Assembly: GCA_963082975.1 (NCBI GenBank)
Contig: OY720345.1
Span: forward strand, 10,504,491 to 10,568,490
Direction of reading: 5' to 3'
From: Labia minor
Lineage: Eukaryota > Arthropoda > Insecta > Dermaptera > Spongiphoridae
Length of the DNA stretch: 64,000 nt
Below, one piece after another: positions 23,131 through 34,872 of the stretch. Position 1 is the first letter of the stretch. Every line of letters starts with the position of its first letter. Position numbers and translations under genes: made by a program. The notes under the pieces are model-generated. The model had not been told where the DNA came from. It was given only the letters and a program-made list of their open reading frames with translations, and ran no database searches.

Positions 23131-23775
23131 AATACTCCCTTTGACCCACTATAAAACTACTTTTAACTTAATCTATGATAAAGAATAAGCTTCTGGAATT
23201 GGTTGAACCTTGCAATATTTTGCTGATTACGAATAAAATAAATAATTAAGATTTAACGTTTTATTGTACAATTTTAAAATATTTTCCAATATTCTATCAT
23301 TTTAGAGGTGTGCTTTTCAGATAATACTTCACCAAATAGAAAATGATCAGAGAAATGATGAACAACTCACTGGTAGTGCCAACAATTTAAAAAATTGATT
23401 CAAGTCTGACAATCACTTGAATAAAATGAAAACATTGAGTGCATGGCACGTCGTATCCAAGTCCTTATTGGTAAATGTATTATATCATTTATATGAAACA
23501 ATGTATATACTTTATATGAATAATTTATTATTTATTACAAATCAAATCAAATAAGATCATAAAAAAAGTTTACGGCAAGAATTACGAACAAATATTTACA
23601 AACTTTCTTAAAAATAATGTTCATAATAATATGGAAAAACATATTATCTTTATATCATTATATTAATTTTGAAAATAAATCTGCTTTTGCATAGGATTTA
23701 ATTTGAATATATAATACTTTAACACTTTTTTTAAAATTATTTAATATGGTATGTTTGAATTATAATAAAAAAATA
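23131..23775. other. AT-rich spacer between two copies of the same repeat
   Basis: No gene or recognisable element; separates the direct-repeat pair 22598-23130 and 23776-24375. Confidence 0.45.
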
Positions 23776-24375
23776 AGTTGACCTGTGGCCAGACGCAGAA
23801 CCGACCGACAGTTTGAAATAAATTAATTTCCAGCTACAGAAACAATAATTAAAATTAATGCAATAAAAAACAGATATGGATATAACATAAATATTTTTAA
23901 TTTTATTTAATTTATAATATATAAGTGGGCTGGGACGTCATGAAGGGCTGGGTGACGTCATATAATTTTAAATTAAGAAAAAATTAATGAAGATGAGATA
24001 AAACCAATACAAAGTGCATGATTTGTGGAGATATGTAAAAAAATCTCCTCATGTGAAATTTTGTGTGAAAATAACCCTTCCCCCCCCCTTGATCGGTAAT
24101 ACTACCATTTCCGGTTTCCGTATATACACCAAAAGTTGATCAATTCATCATACTGATGCATTAAGTAAATACACCAAATTTCATCAAAATCCGTTGAGCC
24201 GTTCGAGCTGTACACATCTATACGGACGAGCGGATAGACGGACAGACGGACAGACATCATGCTAAAAATACTTTTTTCTGTTAAGAAAATGCATGATTCG
24301 TGGAGATATGTAAAAATCTCCACATGCAAAATTTGGTGTGAAAACAATAACTTCCCTTAATATCGTCGGTCGCGG
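23776..24375 (+). mobile_element. GTCGGTCGGT-ended repeat, copy 2
   Basis: Same start as copy 1 (GACCTGTGGCCAGACGCAGA, ACCGACCGACAG) and end (TATCGTCGGTCGCGG). It carries a fuller interior with ATTTCATCAAAATCCGTTGA and tandem GACGGACA units (about 24232-24256), motifs common in arthropod interspersed repeats. The minus-strand open frame at 24102-24347 is a translation of this repeat. Confidence 0.6.
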
Positions 24376-25586
24376 TAAAAAGAAAATTAGAAAAAAATCC
24401 AAAATTTCGATTATTTTAAAAAAAAATATTTTTTGCTTAATGGATCAGTAGCATGAATTCATCAACTTTTAGTGTAAATCCGGTAAACGGAAAGTTGTAA
24501 TTTACAAAGTATTAATTTTATATTCATTGTCGGAAAATTTTCTCTTAAAATATTCCAAGAGAAATTTTAAGATTTGCGATTTTGGAAACAAAATAATAAG
24601 CTAGAATTTGTAATTTGGGAAAATTTTTAATTTATTTTTTTTTTTTATGTTATGTTTTAATAATGAAAAGTTTAAATTTCAAAACAATCTAGAAAAAAAA
24701 ATACCAATATAAAAAAAAATGAAAAATTAATTATAAAGTTTGTTTGTAAATCTTAAAAGTTTGTTAAATTTGGGCTAAAAAATTAATTATTATTCAAAAA
24801 ATTAATGCATATTTAAAATTCACATAAATATTATTAATTCATATTTGAAATGAAAGAGAGAGAGAGAGAGACAGGGAGTTTTACTATATATGGGATAATT
24901 TTAATCATATTTATCATAGATGTATTTGTATATTGAGCATAATTATGGTAAAAGTAGGTCCCTATATATTTTAATATTTATTATTTATTTTTTTTTAATT
25001 ATTAAAATGAAAATAAATCATAAGAAAAGTGAATTCTTTATATTTTTTCAAGTTCAAAGGTGAGGATGAAGAAGAGGAAGTAGTAAAGATCAGAGTTCAA
25101 ATAAGATGAGAACAAAACGGATGGCCCATTGCAAACACTGACCTAAATGGTGAAGATGATTTTTATCGGACAAATAATTTGACAATTTTTAAAAAAAGAA
25201 AGAATACTCAACTGGATATTAACATATTCTGACATTACAAGTAAGGTAAAAAAGAACTAAATTGACTTTAAAATGTGTATATATATATATATATGTAAAG
25301 TGGCTTTCAATGAGAGATAGTTTTCTTCGGTTTTATTGTGATTTTATTAATTCTAAAAGAGTATTTTCAATTATTATATAGAATTATATTAGAATATTTA
25401 AACATTTAAATAATACATACCTAAAAGAATAATTAAATTACACGTTATTTATAGAATATTACAAACACAATCAAAATATAAACAAACTGTTTATCTTACA
25501 TTAATAACAATTAATAATTAATAAACAATTAATAAGCCCTCTATCGTAAACTATATATACTAAGGTTAAAAGAAGCTATAAATATA

Positions 25587-25633
<47 letters not shown>

Positions 25634-25740
25634 TCTAGGTTATAGCAAACAACTCCATAAGCCACTCAATTATATATATAGACAATAACTACTTCCAAGA
25701 ATACTACTACTTCCTCACATTTTTGAATTGAACTTTATAT
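24376..25740. repeat. AT-rich spacer with simple repeats
   Basis: Contains (GA)n at about 24852-24872, a short (TA)n near 25278, and a long perfect (AT)n tract at about 25589-25624. No gene recognised. Confidence 0.55.
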
Positions 25741-25769
25741 AAAATTTTTATATATATATATATCATATC

Positions 25770-26565
25770 TTATTATACTAGCAAAAATTGTATATATATT
25801 TGTATTTTTGAAATATTAAACCGCTCGCGAAGGATTTTTTTGAAATTCACACCATAGATAATATTTTTAAAGAAAAATCGATCTGTATTGGTTTCAGCCT
25901 CTACGTCAGACAGCGCTTCCTTAAATACAAAATATTATAAATAAAATAAAATTAAAAATAATTATGTTGTATCCATATCTGTCTTTCAGTGCATTAATAT
26001 GTACTTTTAAATTATTTGAAATTGTTTCAGAATGTTTATTAGTTTTTTTCTTAATTTAAAATAGGAAATTTAAATGTCGTCAGCAACTACAACTTAAATA
26101 CAAAATATCATAAATATAAATAAAATAAAATTACTAAATATATATTATGTTATATTCACAGGGCGTAATTTTCTCTATTTCAGTGTTTTCTTAATTTAAA
26201 ATAGGAATTTTAATATTAAAAAAATGGCACCGGCGCTTCCTGAAATACAAAATATTATAAATAAAATTAAGATAAAAATATTTATTTTAATAATATTTTG
26301 TAATTAAATTACGAAATATATAAGTATTATGTTATATCTACAGGTCATACTTTTCTGTCTTTCTCAGTGCATTAATTTGTAAGGCTGTATGTTTTATGAC
26401 TATTTTTTTTTAATTTATATTTGAAATTGTTTCACATATTTTGTCTCGTTTATTTATTTTAAATTAATTAATAATCTTAATCTTAAATATTCATAGTTCA
26501 CAAGGAATAATTTTTTTAAAGTACCAAACCGCGGCTCGGTGAGCCAGGTACAGGGTACTATATAT
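25770..26565 (-). mobile_element. GCGCTG/CTAGT-ended repeat family, long copy
   Basis: Begins TCTTATTATACTAGCAAAAA and ends GGCTCGGTGAGCCAGGTACA. It is close to the copy at 31015-31605 in order and orientation, and its first part is the inverse of 22141-22405. Internal near-duplicated blocks (ATTTAAAATAGGAA, GTGCATTAATA) suggest the element itself has internal repeats. Confidence 0.6.
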
Positions 26566-28280
26566 ATATATTCAAATAATGTTAATGTGCGTGCTTAATA
26601 TTTAAAAATTTAAATTAATTAAAAATTAATAATATAAAAATTTAAAAAATAATTAAAATAATTTATTGAATATATTAAAATATGTATCTTTTCTCTGTTT
26701 ATTATATGTATAATATTCTCATTTTTATTATATTTATTATATACATTTGATCATTTGATTATTTATTAAGCGAGTGGAGGAAGACGAGGAGAAGCAGAAC
26801 AGGAGAGGGGAAAAAATTAACAATCGATATAGTATCTCATTTTAATTAATTAATTATTTGTTAAATAGATTTCATAAAATATTCAAGTGAATTTTTATTT
26901 ATTATTATTTCTAAAAGCGACTGATTTTTTTAAAAGAAATTCAATTATGATATTATATTATAATATTATTATTAATTGTAATAATATTTTTATAAAAACA
27001 AATTTATTATTATTTATAGATTTTACCATCGTTTATATATATATAATAAGAGAATTAAATAATATGTAGAGGGTCTTTAATTAAAAGGATTGTATTAAAA
27101 AAAAGAATAAGGAAATAAAAGCTGGTAAACTTTATCCATTCTAGGTAGAAGAAAGAGAAAGAAATAATAATCTTCAATGGATAGTTAATTGTTCAATCCA
27201 ATTTAGGACAAAATTGGATGGGCTCCCGTTACAAACGACGACGTGCAGACTTATCTAAGTATCATGACAATATTTTATCATCATTCATTTCATTCCATCC
27301 CTTCACTCCTCTTTTCACTTTACTACCTGCCTTTTAATCTCTTCACTTCCATCCTTACCTCTCTCTCTCTCTCAGCCATTTCTTTTGTAAAGACCCAAAT
27401 TTAATACAATATAGTTTTATAACGTTTAACTAAAAAAATTAAATTCTAGATTGAACAAAAAAAAAAAATAATAAAACAAAATTTCTAAAATTTCAATTTT
27501 AATATTTGTATCTGCAATAATTTTTTAAATATAATATAAATTTTTTTATTTTTTTTTAATTGATTATTACAATTAATTTAAATAAAGGTTTCAAAAATTT
27601 TACAAAAATTGTTATTTATGAAAGTGTAGAATAGAAAAACCATAGGCAACTTGATTGCAACTTTTTGTTTATTTTGTATAATTTGATATATTAAAGTTAA
27701 TTTAAATTTTAGATTAAAAATAAAATAATAATAATAATTTTATTAAGCAGATTTTAAGTATATATATTACATTACATATTTTTATAAGTAAGAAAAAACA
27801 AAATAATATAAATAAAATTTTGATATTCTTTGAAAAAGTTTTGAAATATTTAATATATAGCTAATTGAAAATACTTATTGTTAGATATTTGAAAATCAAA
27901 AGAAAAGTGACATTAAAATTCGATGGTATTAGTATTAATTAACTTCTTATTTTGTGATCTTATTTGTATTTCAGACATTGTATGAAAATTTTTATAAGTC
28001 CATATATTTAAAAAATAAATGAGAGGGAAAAATTATTTATATTTTTTTACTATCAATACTGGATTGGATATTTTTTTAATTACTCATTATGTGAAGAATA
28101 TTCAAATTCAATTCATTTTTAAAAAGTACACCATTAACCATTATCATTGATTTATTAATAGTAATTTATGAATTAAATAATTTTTAAGAGAGAGAATGAA
28201 GAAAAAATGTTATAATGTTATTTATTTATTTATATAATATATATATAATTTTTATATATAATAAATTATATATATATATT
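26566..28280. other. AT-rich intergenic, nothing recognised
   Basis: Low-complexity sequence with a (CT)n patch at about 27361-27374. Short frames such as 26887-27069 are Ile/Asn-rich chance readings. Confidence 0.5.
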
Positions 28281-28287
28281 ATTACAA

Positions 28288-28492
28288 ATTTGGGACTCTA
28301 TGGGGGTCTACGTTAAAAAAAAGGTAAATTGTTTTTCCGACATGGCTCTTAAAACATTTTTGATTTTTCAATAAGGCTCTAGAAAAAAAGGGTAAATTTT
28401 TTTTTATAAAAAATCAAAATTAATTTAGGGGTCTACCTAAAACCGAAAAACATGGCAAGGGGTGTACAACACAAAAAAGTTTGGGAACCTAT
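28288..28492. mobile_element. Possible hAT-type fragment
   Basis: The right edge, read on the minus strand, gives CATAGGTTCCCAAACTTTTT. This resembles the CAGTGGTTCCCAAAC ends of hAT elements, and the left edge TTTGGGACTCTATGGGGGTC is loosely complementary. The 8-bp duplication could not be identified, so the boundary is uncertain. Confidence 0.3.
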
Positions 28493-28499
28493 GATTTAA

Positions 28500-29870
28500 T
28501 ATATTAAACAAACAGTAGCTAGGATTACTATGTTTTCTTTCACCCTCCCCCCTCCCAGTCTCCTAAATTGACATACCTAAAGTCAAATTTAAAATAATTT
28601 AGCTAAATCCATGGGTAAAATTTGATAGAAAAATTTAAGAAAAAAAAATTAAATTTCATTATTATAATTTTTAAAATAAAATATAATTCACAATTCTTTT
28701 CAACATTTATTAAAGGAAAACTAATTTAAATGATGAATAAATTAAAAGTGTAATTTCGCACTCAGCACCTCCTCCCTAAAGGAGAATTTATAACATATAA
28801 TATATATAAATCATATAAAAATTAGATGATTGAGCATTCATCTCAAAACAAAGTAAATAAATAAATTCATTTGAGGGATTATATCATAGTAATTATTTTA
28901 TAAATAAGAAAATAGTTGTTTTTTATCGAGTTCAATATATGTAGTTATAAATATAATTATTCCTTTATAGTGAAATTAAAGAGAGTTTCAATTAAAAAAA
29001 AACAATATTAAGAAAATTTAATAATGAATTTGTAAAGTGTAATTAATTATTATAATTAATTATTTATAATAACTAATAGTCAATAAATTTAAATATTTAT
29101 TTATTATAAAGAAATGAAACATTTAATTATTTTAAAAATATATAGTATGTAGACACCTACTTATATATTATTTCTAATTTTTATTTATTTATTATTATTA
29201 TTATTATTTTGAGGAATAATAGATATTTTTAGATTTTTTAATCAAAATATTTAATTTTACTTTTAATTTTTCTCTTCCTTTATCTAATATAATATAAAAT
29301 TTTATTTAATTTAATTGAATGTTAATAATTAAAAAAAAGAGAAATTAAAACTAAATTTAATTTTTTGAATTAATTAATTTATTTATATATTATAAAAACT
29401 ATACTTAATATTTAGTTATTAATAAAAAAAAAACATTTTTTTAAATAAAAAAAAATATATATATATATATAATTTCAAAGGCTATCTGAACTAAATTTCT
29501 ATATTAATTATTTTTTTTTTTTATAAATTCTTTGAAGCGAAGAATATCATTATTAATCATTTAAGATATGATATAGTAGTGTAGTATAATTATTATAATA
29601 TAATATTCGATTATTTATCAGTGTTTGTGCTTGATTTTTTTTTTTTTTTTAAGAAAGAATATAAATCTAATTTAATTGCTATTTTGGTTATTTAATTTAT
29701 TTATATTTTAAATTTAATAAGTGACATAAAAGAATGTAACTTACTTTAAAATGATGATCATAATTTATGATTCTTTATGTCAAATCGTTTGATTGATTTT
29801 ATTTTTATTTTTATTTTAAGAATTAAAATACTGGTTGAAAATATGATACACCACACACGAGTATATTATA
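28500..29870. other. AT-rich intergenic, nothing recognised
   Basis: Extremely A/T-rich with long homopolymers; no gene or repeat boundary visible. Confidence 0.5.
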
Positions 29871-29884
29871 TTAGAATAGGAATT

Positions 29885-30320
29885 AGCGAAGAGGACGCGA
29901 ACACACGACGTGACCGGTCCTAGGAGATGGCGATATATAAAATGTTAAGAGAACGAAGAGCAATTTCTCAACGCGGCTGATTCTCAACTTCCCCCATCCC
30001 CCTCCACTTCTTCACTCCTTTCCTCCTCACACACGCACCTATTCGTCCCCCATAAACTCCACCTGAGCACTAGCAGAACCTCTCTTTCTCTTTCCCCACA
30101 GCCGTGTGCACCGGTTCCCGTTACTCGTGCTACTAACTTTCTCCGCTTCCATTTGCCGTCTGCAGTTGTCATCTATCGGCACTCCAAAAACTCATCTTTC
30201 CTTCCTTCCTTCCTTCCTTCTTTCCTTCCTTTTCTTTTCTTTTCTTTTCCTTCATCCTTTTAATACCACATATCTCTCTATCCCTCTTTCTCTCTCTCTC
30301 TTCATTAGTAATAGGTAGCT
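29885..30320 (+). promoter_or_regulatory. GC-richer promoter-like island with TATA box
   Basis: A ~430-bp island of C/G-rich sequence. It shows GGACGCGAACACACGACGTG and GACCGGTCC, then a TATA box (GATATATAAAATG, about 29931-29943). About 30 bp downstream is a pyrimidine-rich leader with CTCAACTTCCCCC and a TTCC-repeat tract (about 30202-30232). This looks like a core promoter plus 5' UTR on the plus strand. No ATG-initiated reading frame of note follows. The nearest plus-strand gene is VhaPPA1-1, 4.5 kb downstream. Function is inference. Confidence 0.35.
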
Positions 30321-30375
30321 GCTTTCTATAAATTTCATTATTCATCGATTCGATTCAATCCAAAAAAAAAATAAG

Positions 30376-30791
30376 CTGGAGTGTCTCCACTCGACTATCT
30401 CGCAAATTTGATTTGGATTAAATTAACATATATTATATTTAACTTAATCTTAATAAATTATTAATTAAAATTAATAAATAATGATTATTAAATCAGCGCA
30501 TGTTTGGCTCTTTCTTGATGACACCACGTCACGTGTTGGCGCGTGATTTGCAGTGTTAAAAAATTAATTCCGGTACTTTCAGCGATTCAATCAAGCTGAA
30601 AATCTATATATAGCAGTTTTATACAATTTTTAATCATGTAAAAAACTATCAAACATACATCTTTATTTTTACGGTCAGTTTAGAGGAAAAAAAATCAAAA
30701 CGTTGTAAGTAATAACCCTCTTTCGATTGAGCTATATTTCTCAAAAGTTGATAGAAAACTACGAATTTTGAATAATCTGGCGAGATAGTAA
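30376..30791 (+). mobile_element. Hairpin-ended repeat family, copy h (internal deletion)
   Basis: Starts CTGGAGTGTCTCCACTCGA and keeps the GTCACGTGTTGGCGCGTGAT and TTACGGTCAGTTTAGAGG blocks. It then jumps from GAATTTTGAATAAT straight to CTGGCGAGATAG plus TAA, losing the microsatellite and about 180 bp present in siblings. Confidence 0.8.
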
Positions 30792-31014
30792 CAACGATTC
30801 GCCATTTAATAGTAATAAATATCAAAAATTAGAAAAAATGCATGTGATGTGTTAACTTCATGATTTTAAATATTTTATAGATATTAAAAAGATTATTTTA
30901 TTATTAATGCATTTAAAAAAGTATAATAATTATGTAAAATTTACCATTTAAAAAAGATAAAGTAAAATAAAATATTTTGACTTATCAATAGATTAACTCT
31001 TTCTATTATATCTT

Positions 31015-31605
31015 ATTTTATTATACTAGCAAAAATTGTATATATATATATGTATTTTTGAATTATTAAACCACTCACGAAGGATTTTTTTGTAATTCAC
31101 ACCATAGAAAATATTTATAAAGAAAAATCGATTTGTATTGTTTTCAGCCTCAAGAAAAATCATCTTTGTTAGTTTTTTCTTAATTTAAAATAGGAAATTT
31201 TAAATAACTTCGACAACTACGTCAGACAGCGCTTCCTTAAATACAAATTATTAAAAATAAAATAAAATTAAAATTATTTATGTTGTATCCATATCTGTCT
31301 TTCAGTGCATTAATACGTACTTTTAAATTATTTGAAATTGTTTCAGAACGTTTATTAGTTTTTTCTTAATTTAAAATAGGAAATTTAAATGACCTCAGCA
31401 ACTACGTCTTAAATACAAAATATCATAAATATAAATAAAATAAAATTACTAAATATATATTATGTTATATCCACATGGCGTAATTTTCTGTATTTCAGTG
31501 TATTAATACGCACGTTTAAGAGCTGTATGTTTTATGGCTATTTTTTTTTTATTTATGTTCTTTTAAATTATTTGAAAAAGGGCTCGGTGAAGCAGGTACT
31601 ATATA
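31015..31605 (-). mobile_element. GCGCTG/CTAGT-ended repeat family, second long copy
   Basis: Same orientation and block order as 25770-26565: TTATTATACTAGCAAAAATT start, CACGAAGGATTTTTTTGTAA, CGTCAGACAGCGCTTCCTTA, and the end GGCTCGGTGAAGCAGGTACT. No open frame. Confidence 0.6.
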
Positions 31606-32140
31606 TAAATTTGATATTTTTTTTAAATATATTTAAATAAGAAATGTAAAAAATTCTTTGTATTATTTTATTAGATCAAGAAATAAAATAAATTATAGAT
31701 TTTTAATAAAAAAAATCCATTTAAAAAATAAATAACTTATATTGTAGTTGCATACTATACCTCGAAAGCTACATAATATTTTTCATTCATGGTTTTAAAG
31801 ATTACTACTATTAATTATAATGTAAAATTTCAGATATTTATATATAATTAAGCAGTCAGGTGATATATAATCATATCATACGATAAAGATAATTCAGTGA
31901 AACTCCAAAATTACCGTATTAAATCAGCAAAGTTTTGGTAAGCCTAACCACGTGATTGTGGCACCTAAATACCCAGGGGCAGGTAAAATATTATGTAGCT
32001 AGTTGCCCGTCCCTAATAAGCCAACCATAAGCTATCTCAAGTCAATCTTTTGTGCAAATTCTTTAGCAAATATAAATTACTAAGTCACTTATGAAACGTT
32101 TGGATTTTGGATCATTTTCTATATCAGAAAGTTATTCATC
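31606..32140. other. Intergenic, nothing recognised
   Basis: Mostly A/T-rich. A moderately GC-containing patch at about 31935-32035 (with CCACGTGATTGTGGCACC) was not matched to any family. Confidence 0.4.
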
Positions 32141-32141
32141 G

Positions 32142-32335
32142 TATAATAGATGATTAAATCGATATTTAAAAAAAAATAATAATTTATAAATATCAATTTT
32201 TCATATTAATTTAAGTTAAAATAATCTCTGCAAAATGATGAATTTTGGTAAAATATATTAAATTTAATTTAATATATATATATATATTTATAAATTATTA
32301 TTTTTTTTTAAATATCGATTTAATCATCTATTATA
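32142..32335. repeat. Perfect 52-bp inverted repeat (palindromic MITE-like)
   Basis: Arms 32142-32193 and 32284-32335 are exact reverse complements over 52 bases, including a 9-nt homopolymer, around a 90-bp AT-rich spacer. Perfect identity in such sequence implies recent origin or active homogenisation. No transposase or clear target duplication. Confidence 0.75.
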
Positions 32336-32728
32336 ATATATATATATATAGAGAGAGAGAGGGAGAGAGAGAGAGTATACTATTTGTAATATAGAATTTA
32401 TGAATTTTTAATTTTATAAATAAGGGTACAAAGGCTTCATTTACATTATTTGTATCTATGATTCAGGATAAAATAACTATTATAGGTTTCGCCTGCAAAT
32501 TAAAAGATAGGCAATATGTGTTACTTCAATGTAAATCCGGCAGTATACTTATTTAAGTATACATTAATAACTATAATACAATAATATTTAACAAATTTCT
32601 CAAATATTTCAAAGAAATTAATAATAATCTACTTAACATAATTGCCTACTATTGTTTTTCAACTTTTGGACTTCTTGTTTTTTACTAAAATTTTATAAAT
32701 ATATAATTTCTTTTCGATTAATTGGAAG

Positions 32729-33452
32729 CAGCGGCGTACCTAGGGGGGGGGTGCGGTCCGCACCGGGCGGCACTTATCTTGGGGCGGCATTTTTTATATT
32801 TAGTTATAGTTGTAAAAAGCAACTTATTCGTTTCATATTTATTTGTTCTCTTTCTTGAATAATAAATGATTATTATAAGTTTACTATTTGATTTATATAA
32901 ATTATGATTAACTATATGATTTCGAATATTATTCCTCGGTCTATATAAATGCATTTTAGTGTATATTTTGAATTCTAATTCCAAGAACAGGATAATAATT
33001 TTATTTTATTTTATTCATTAAAATTCCTTGAATTCGTAAACGCATCTTTACGATTTTGTTCGGCAATTTTTCCTATCAGTTTATAAATGTCATTTCTTTT
33101 GAAAAGTTTATATGATTACTTTGAAGTGATATACTAATATTTTTTTAAATCATCGATTTTTCTTTTGAAAAGCAGGGCCGGCGGAAAAAATATAAATATA
33201 AATTTTGAGAGCATTATACACGATTTTTCTAGTATGAAAGCTAGAAGAGTAAATATTATATAAATATGTTTACGAGTGCATACAAATATGTGTAAAAAAA
33301 TTTACTCCGTGTATTAATTAATATTGATTAAATAACTTAATAATTTATTTATGTATATTAATTTATAAGAACCACAATTTGATTGACTTATAATAAAAGG
33401 GGCGGCAAACTGGAGATCGCCCCGGGCGGCAAAAGTTCTAGGTACGCCACTG
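32729..33452 (-). mobile_element. 724-bp hAT-type element, copy 2
   Basis: Inverted relative of the element at 18770-19529. Ends are CAGCGGCGTACCTAGG and (reverse strand) CAGTGGCGTACCTAG, with a perfect 8-bp duplication ATTGGAAG at 32721-32728 and 33453-33460. The same GC-rich CCCGGGCGGC and GGGCGGCA blocks occur at the edges. The minus-strand frame at 32718-32984 is a translation of the element, not a gene. Confidence 0.85.
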
Positions 33453-33589
33453 ATTGGAAGGAATAGCCTTATAATATAATCTTACTTTTAAATAAAATTA
33501 AAAATTTAAATCAAGTAGCGAACGAAGCAAATTCAAATAATCTAACCTACCTAACTTTTGGCAATTGGTAATAATAAAATGGAGGTAAC

Positions 33590-33745
33590 TAATAAATTAC
33601 AGAATGCCTACACTAAAATCTATAAATGAATAAAGAGATGGTGTGTAAAGTTTAATGAAAAAAAGTCGGTTCACGTTAACTTTACTAACAGAAAAATTGA
33701 ACTACAGAAAAGTATCCAATCATCGTACAAAAGTAACAACTGTTT
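33590..33745 (+). pseudogene. Jockey-clade LINE reverse transcriptase scrap
   Basis: A plus-strand frame reads LQNAYTKIYK, a stop, then IKRWCVKFNEKKSVHVNFTN. This matches the block after the RT catalytic motif in jockey-type LINEs (LQxAxxKIxxWxxxWxxKxNExKSxxxxFT). The stop sits where a Trp is expected, one base from TGG. No further RT motif is readable, so it is a short dead fragment. Confidence 0.6.
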
Positions 33746-34680
33746 TTTGGGTGAATAAGTGATTTCGAGAACTCAACACATATCATAGGCGACCAGAGTC
33801 TGTCAGTTGAGCAGAGATGAACATTGAACAAAATTGTCTATTTTATCCAAATGCATGTTCTTAGGGACAGAATGTAAATGTGAGCTTAAGGAAACTAGAA
33901 AGACTAACCTGGACTCAAGAGCTTACACAGATCTTTTTTTAACAATAATCACTAGTGAGCTCGGCTTTACTTTGGGATGAATATCTGATATTTGTTTTAA
34001 AAAAATGAAAATTGTAACTTTTCTATGGAGATATGTCAAGTTTCAATTCAAGAACGAGTTAAACCACGAAATCAAACGCGTCGTCGTAGATATTTAGCTA
34101 AAAATGTCCAAAAAATGACAATACTAATTTTGCCCCCCCCCCCCCCCCTCCCTCCTTGCAGAACAGAGTAGGACAAAATAACTAATAATTGTAATGCATA
34201 AAACAATATTTATTTATATATATTATAAATTAAATAATTTCAATATTGCAAAATAAAATAAAAAAATTTCAATAGATAATAGAAATAAGAAAAAAGTTGG
34301 AATTGATTTTGTATGTAAACTTTGTTAACTCTTGTTACCCTTCCCTTAAAAAATATTTACTAAACTAAATTTGCCGCGAATGAGTATAATAATATATAAG
34401 ACACATTTTAAACAATAGTTACTTTATTACAAAGTTCATAAACTGGATTTTTTATTAGTTATAAGTTACAATATTTAAATTATATTTATAGCTATGGTAA
34501 AAAAATATTTTTTGTTTCTCAATTTGAAAATAATTATTGTAATTAATAAAAACATCATTAAAAAGAGAAACGTAATGGGCTTATATAAAAATATATAGAA
34601 ATGGGCGAATTATTTTAAAGGGACATTAACAAATAAATTAAAATTCCTAAAGAGAGAAATTTAAATTTTACTTATATCGC
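33746..34680. repeat. Intergenic with poly-C tract
   Basis: No gene recognised. A C homopolymer of about 17-20 bases at 34132-34150 followed by CCTCCCTCC is striking in an AT-rich genome. It could be a quadruplex-forming patch on the other strand or an assembly-prone site. Confidence 0.5.
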
Positions 34681-34752
34681 TTGTATTTCGATATATCGAA
34701 ACGTCACACTATATAAATCGATTAATTGTCTCGATAGCTTGTGATCCAATAA

Positions 34753-34760
34753 TCACATGA
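34753..34760. promoter_or_regulatory. M-box/CLEAR-like E-box upstream of V-ATPase gene
   Basis: TCACATGA, the M-box form of the MITF/TFEB E-box, lies 113 bp upstream of the VhaPPA1-1 start. MITF/TFEB-family factors are known activators of V-ATPase genes in flies and mammals. Occupancy here is inferred only from sequence and position. Confidence 0.4.
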
Positions 34761-34872
34761 CACTTTGCCAAAGGTGAAAGATTTTCATTAATATCTTTCC
34801 ATATCAGTATTATATATCTTATTTTTTTATATATCTCTATAATCTAAATATAAAAAAGTAAACAACAGAATC

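Noticed and set aside
24102..24347. 81-codon minus frame
   Set aside because: Inside the GTCGGTCGGT-ended repeat, including its GACGGACA tandem units; not a gene.
32652..32984. Two opposite-strand frames near 32.7 kb
   Set aside because: Both are translations of the GC-rich end of the hAT element at 32729-33452.
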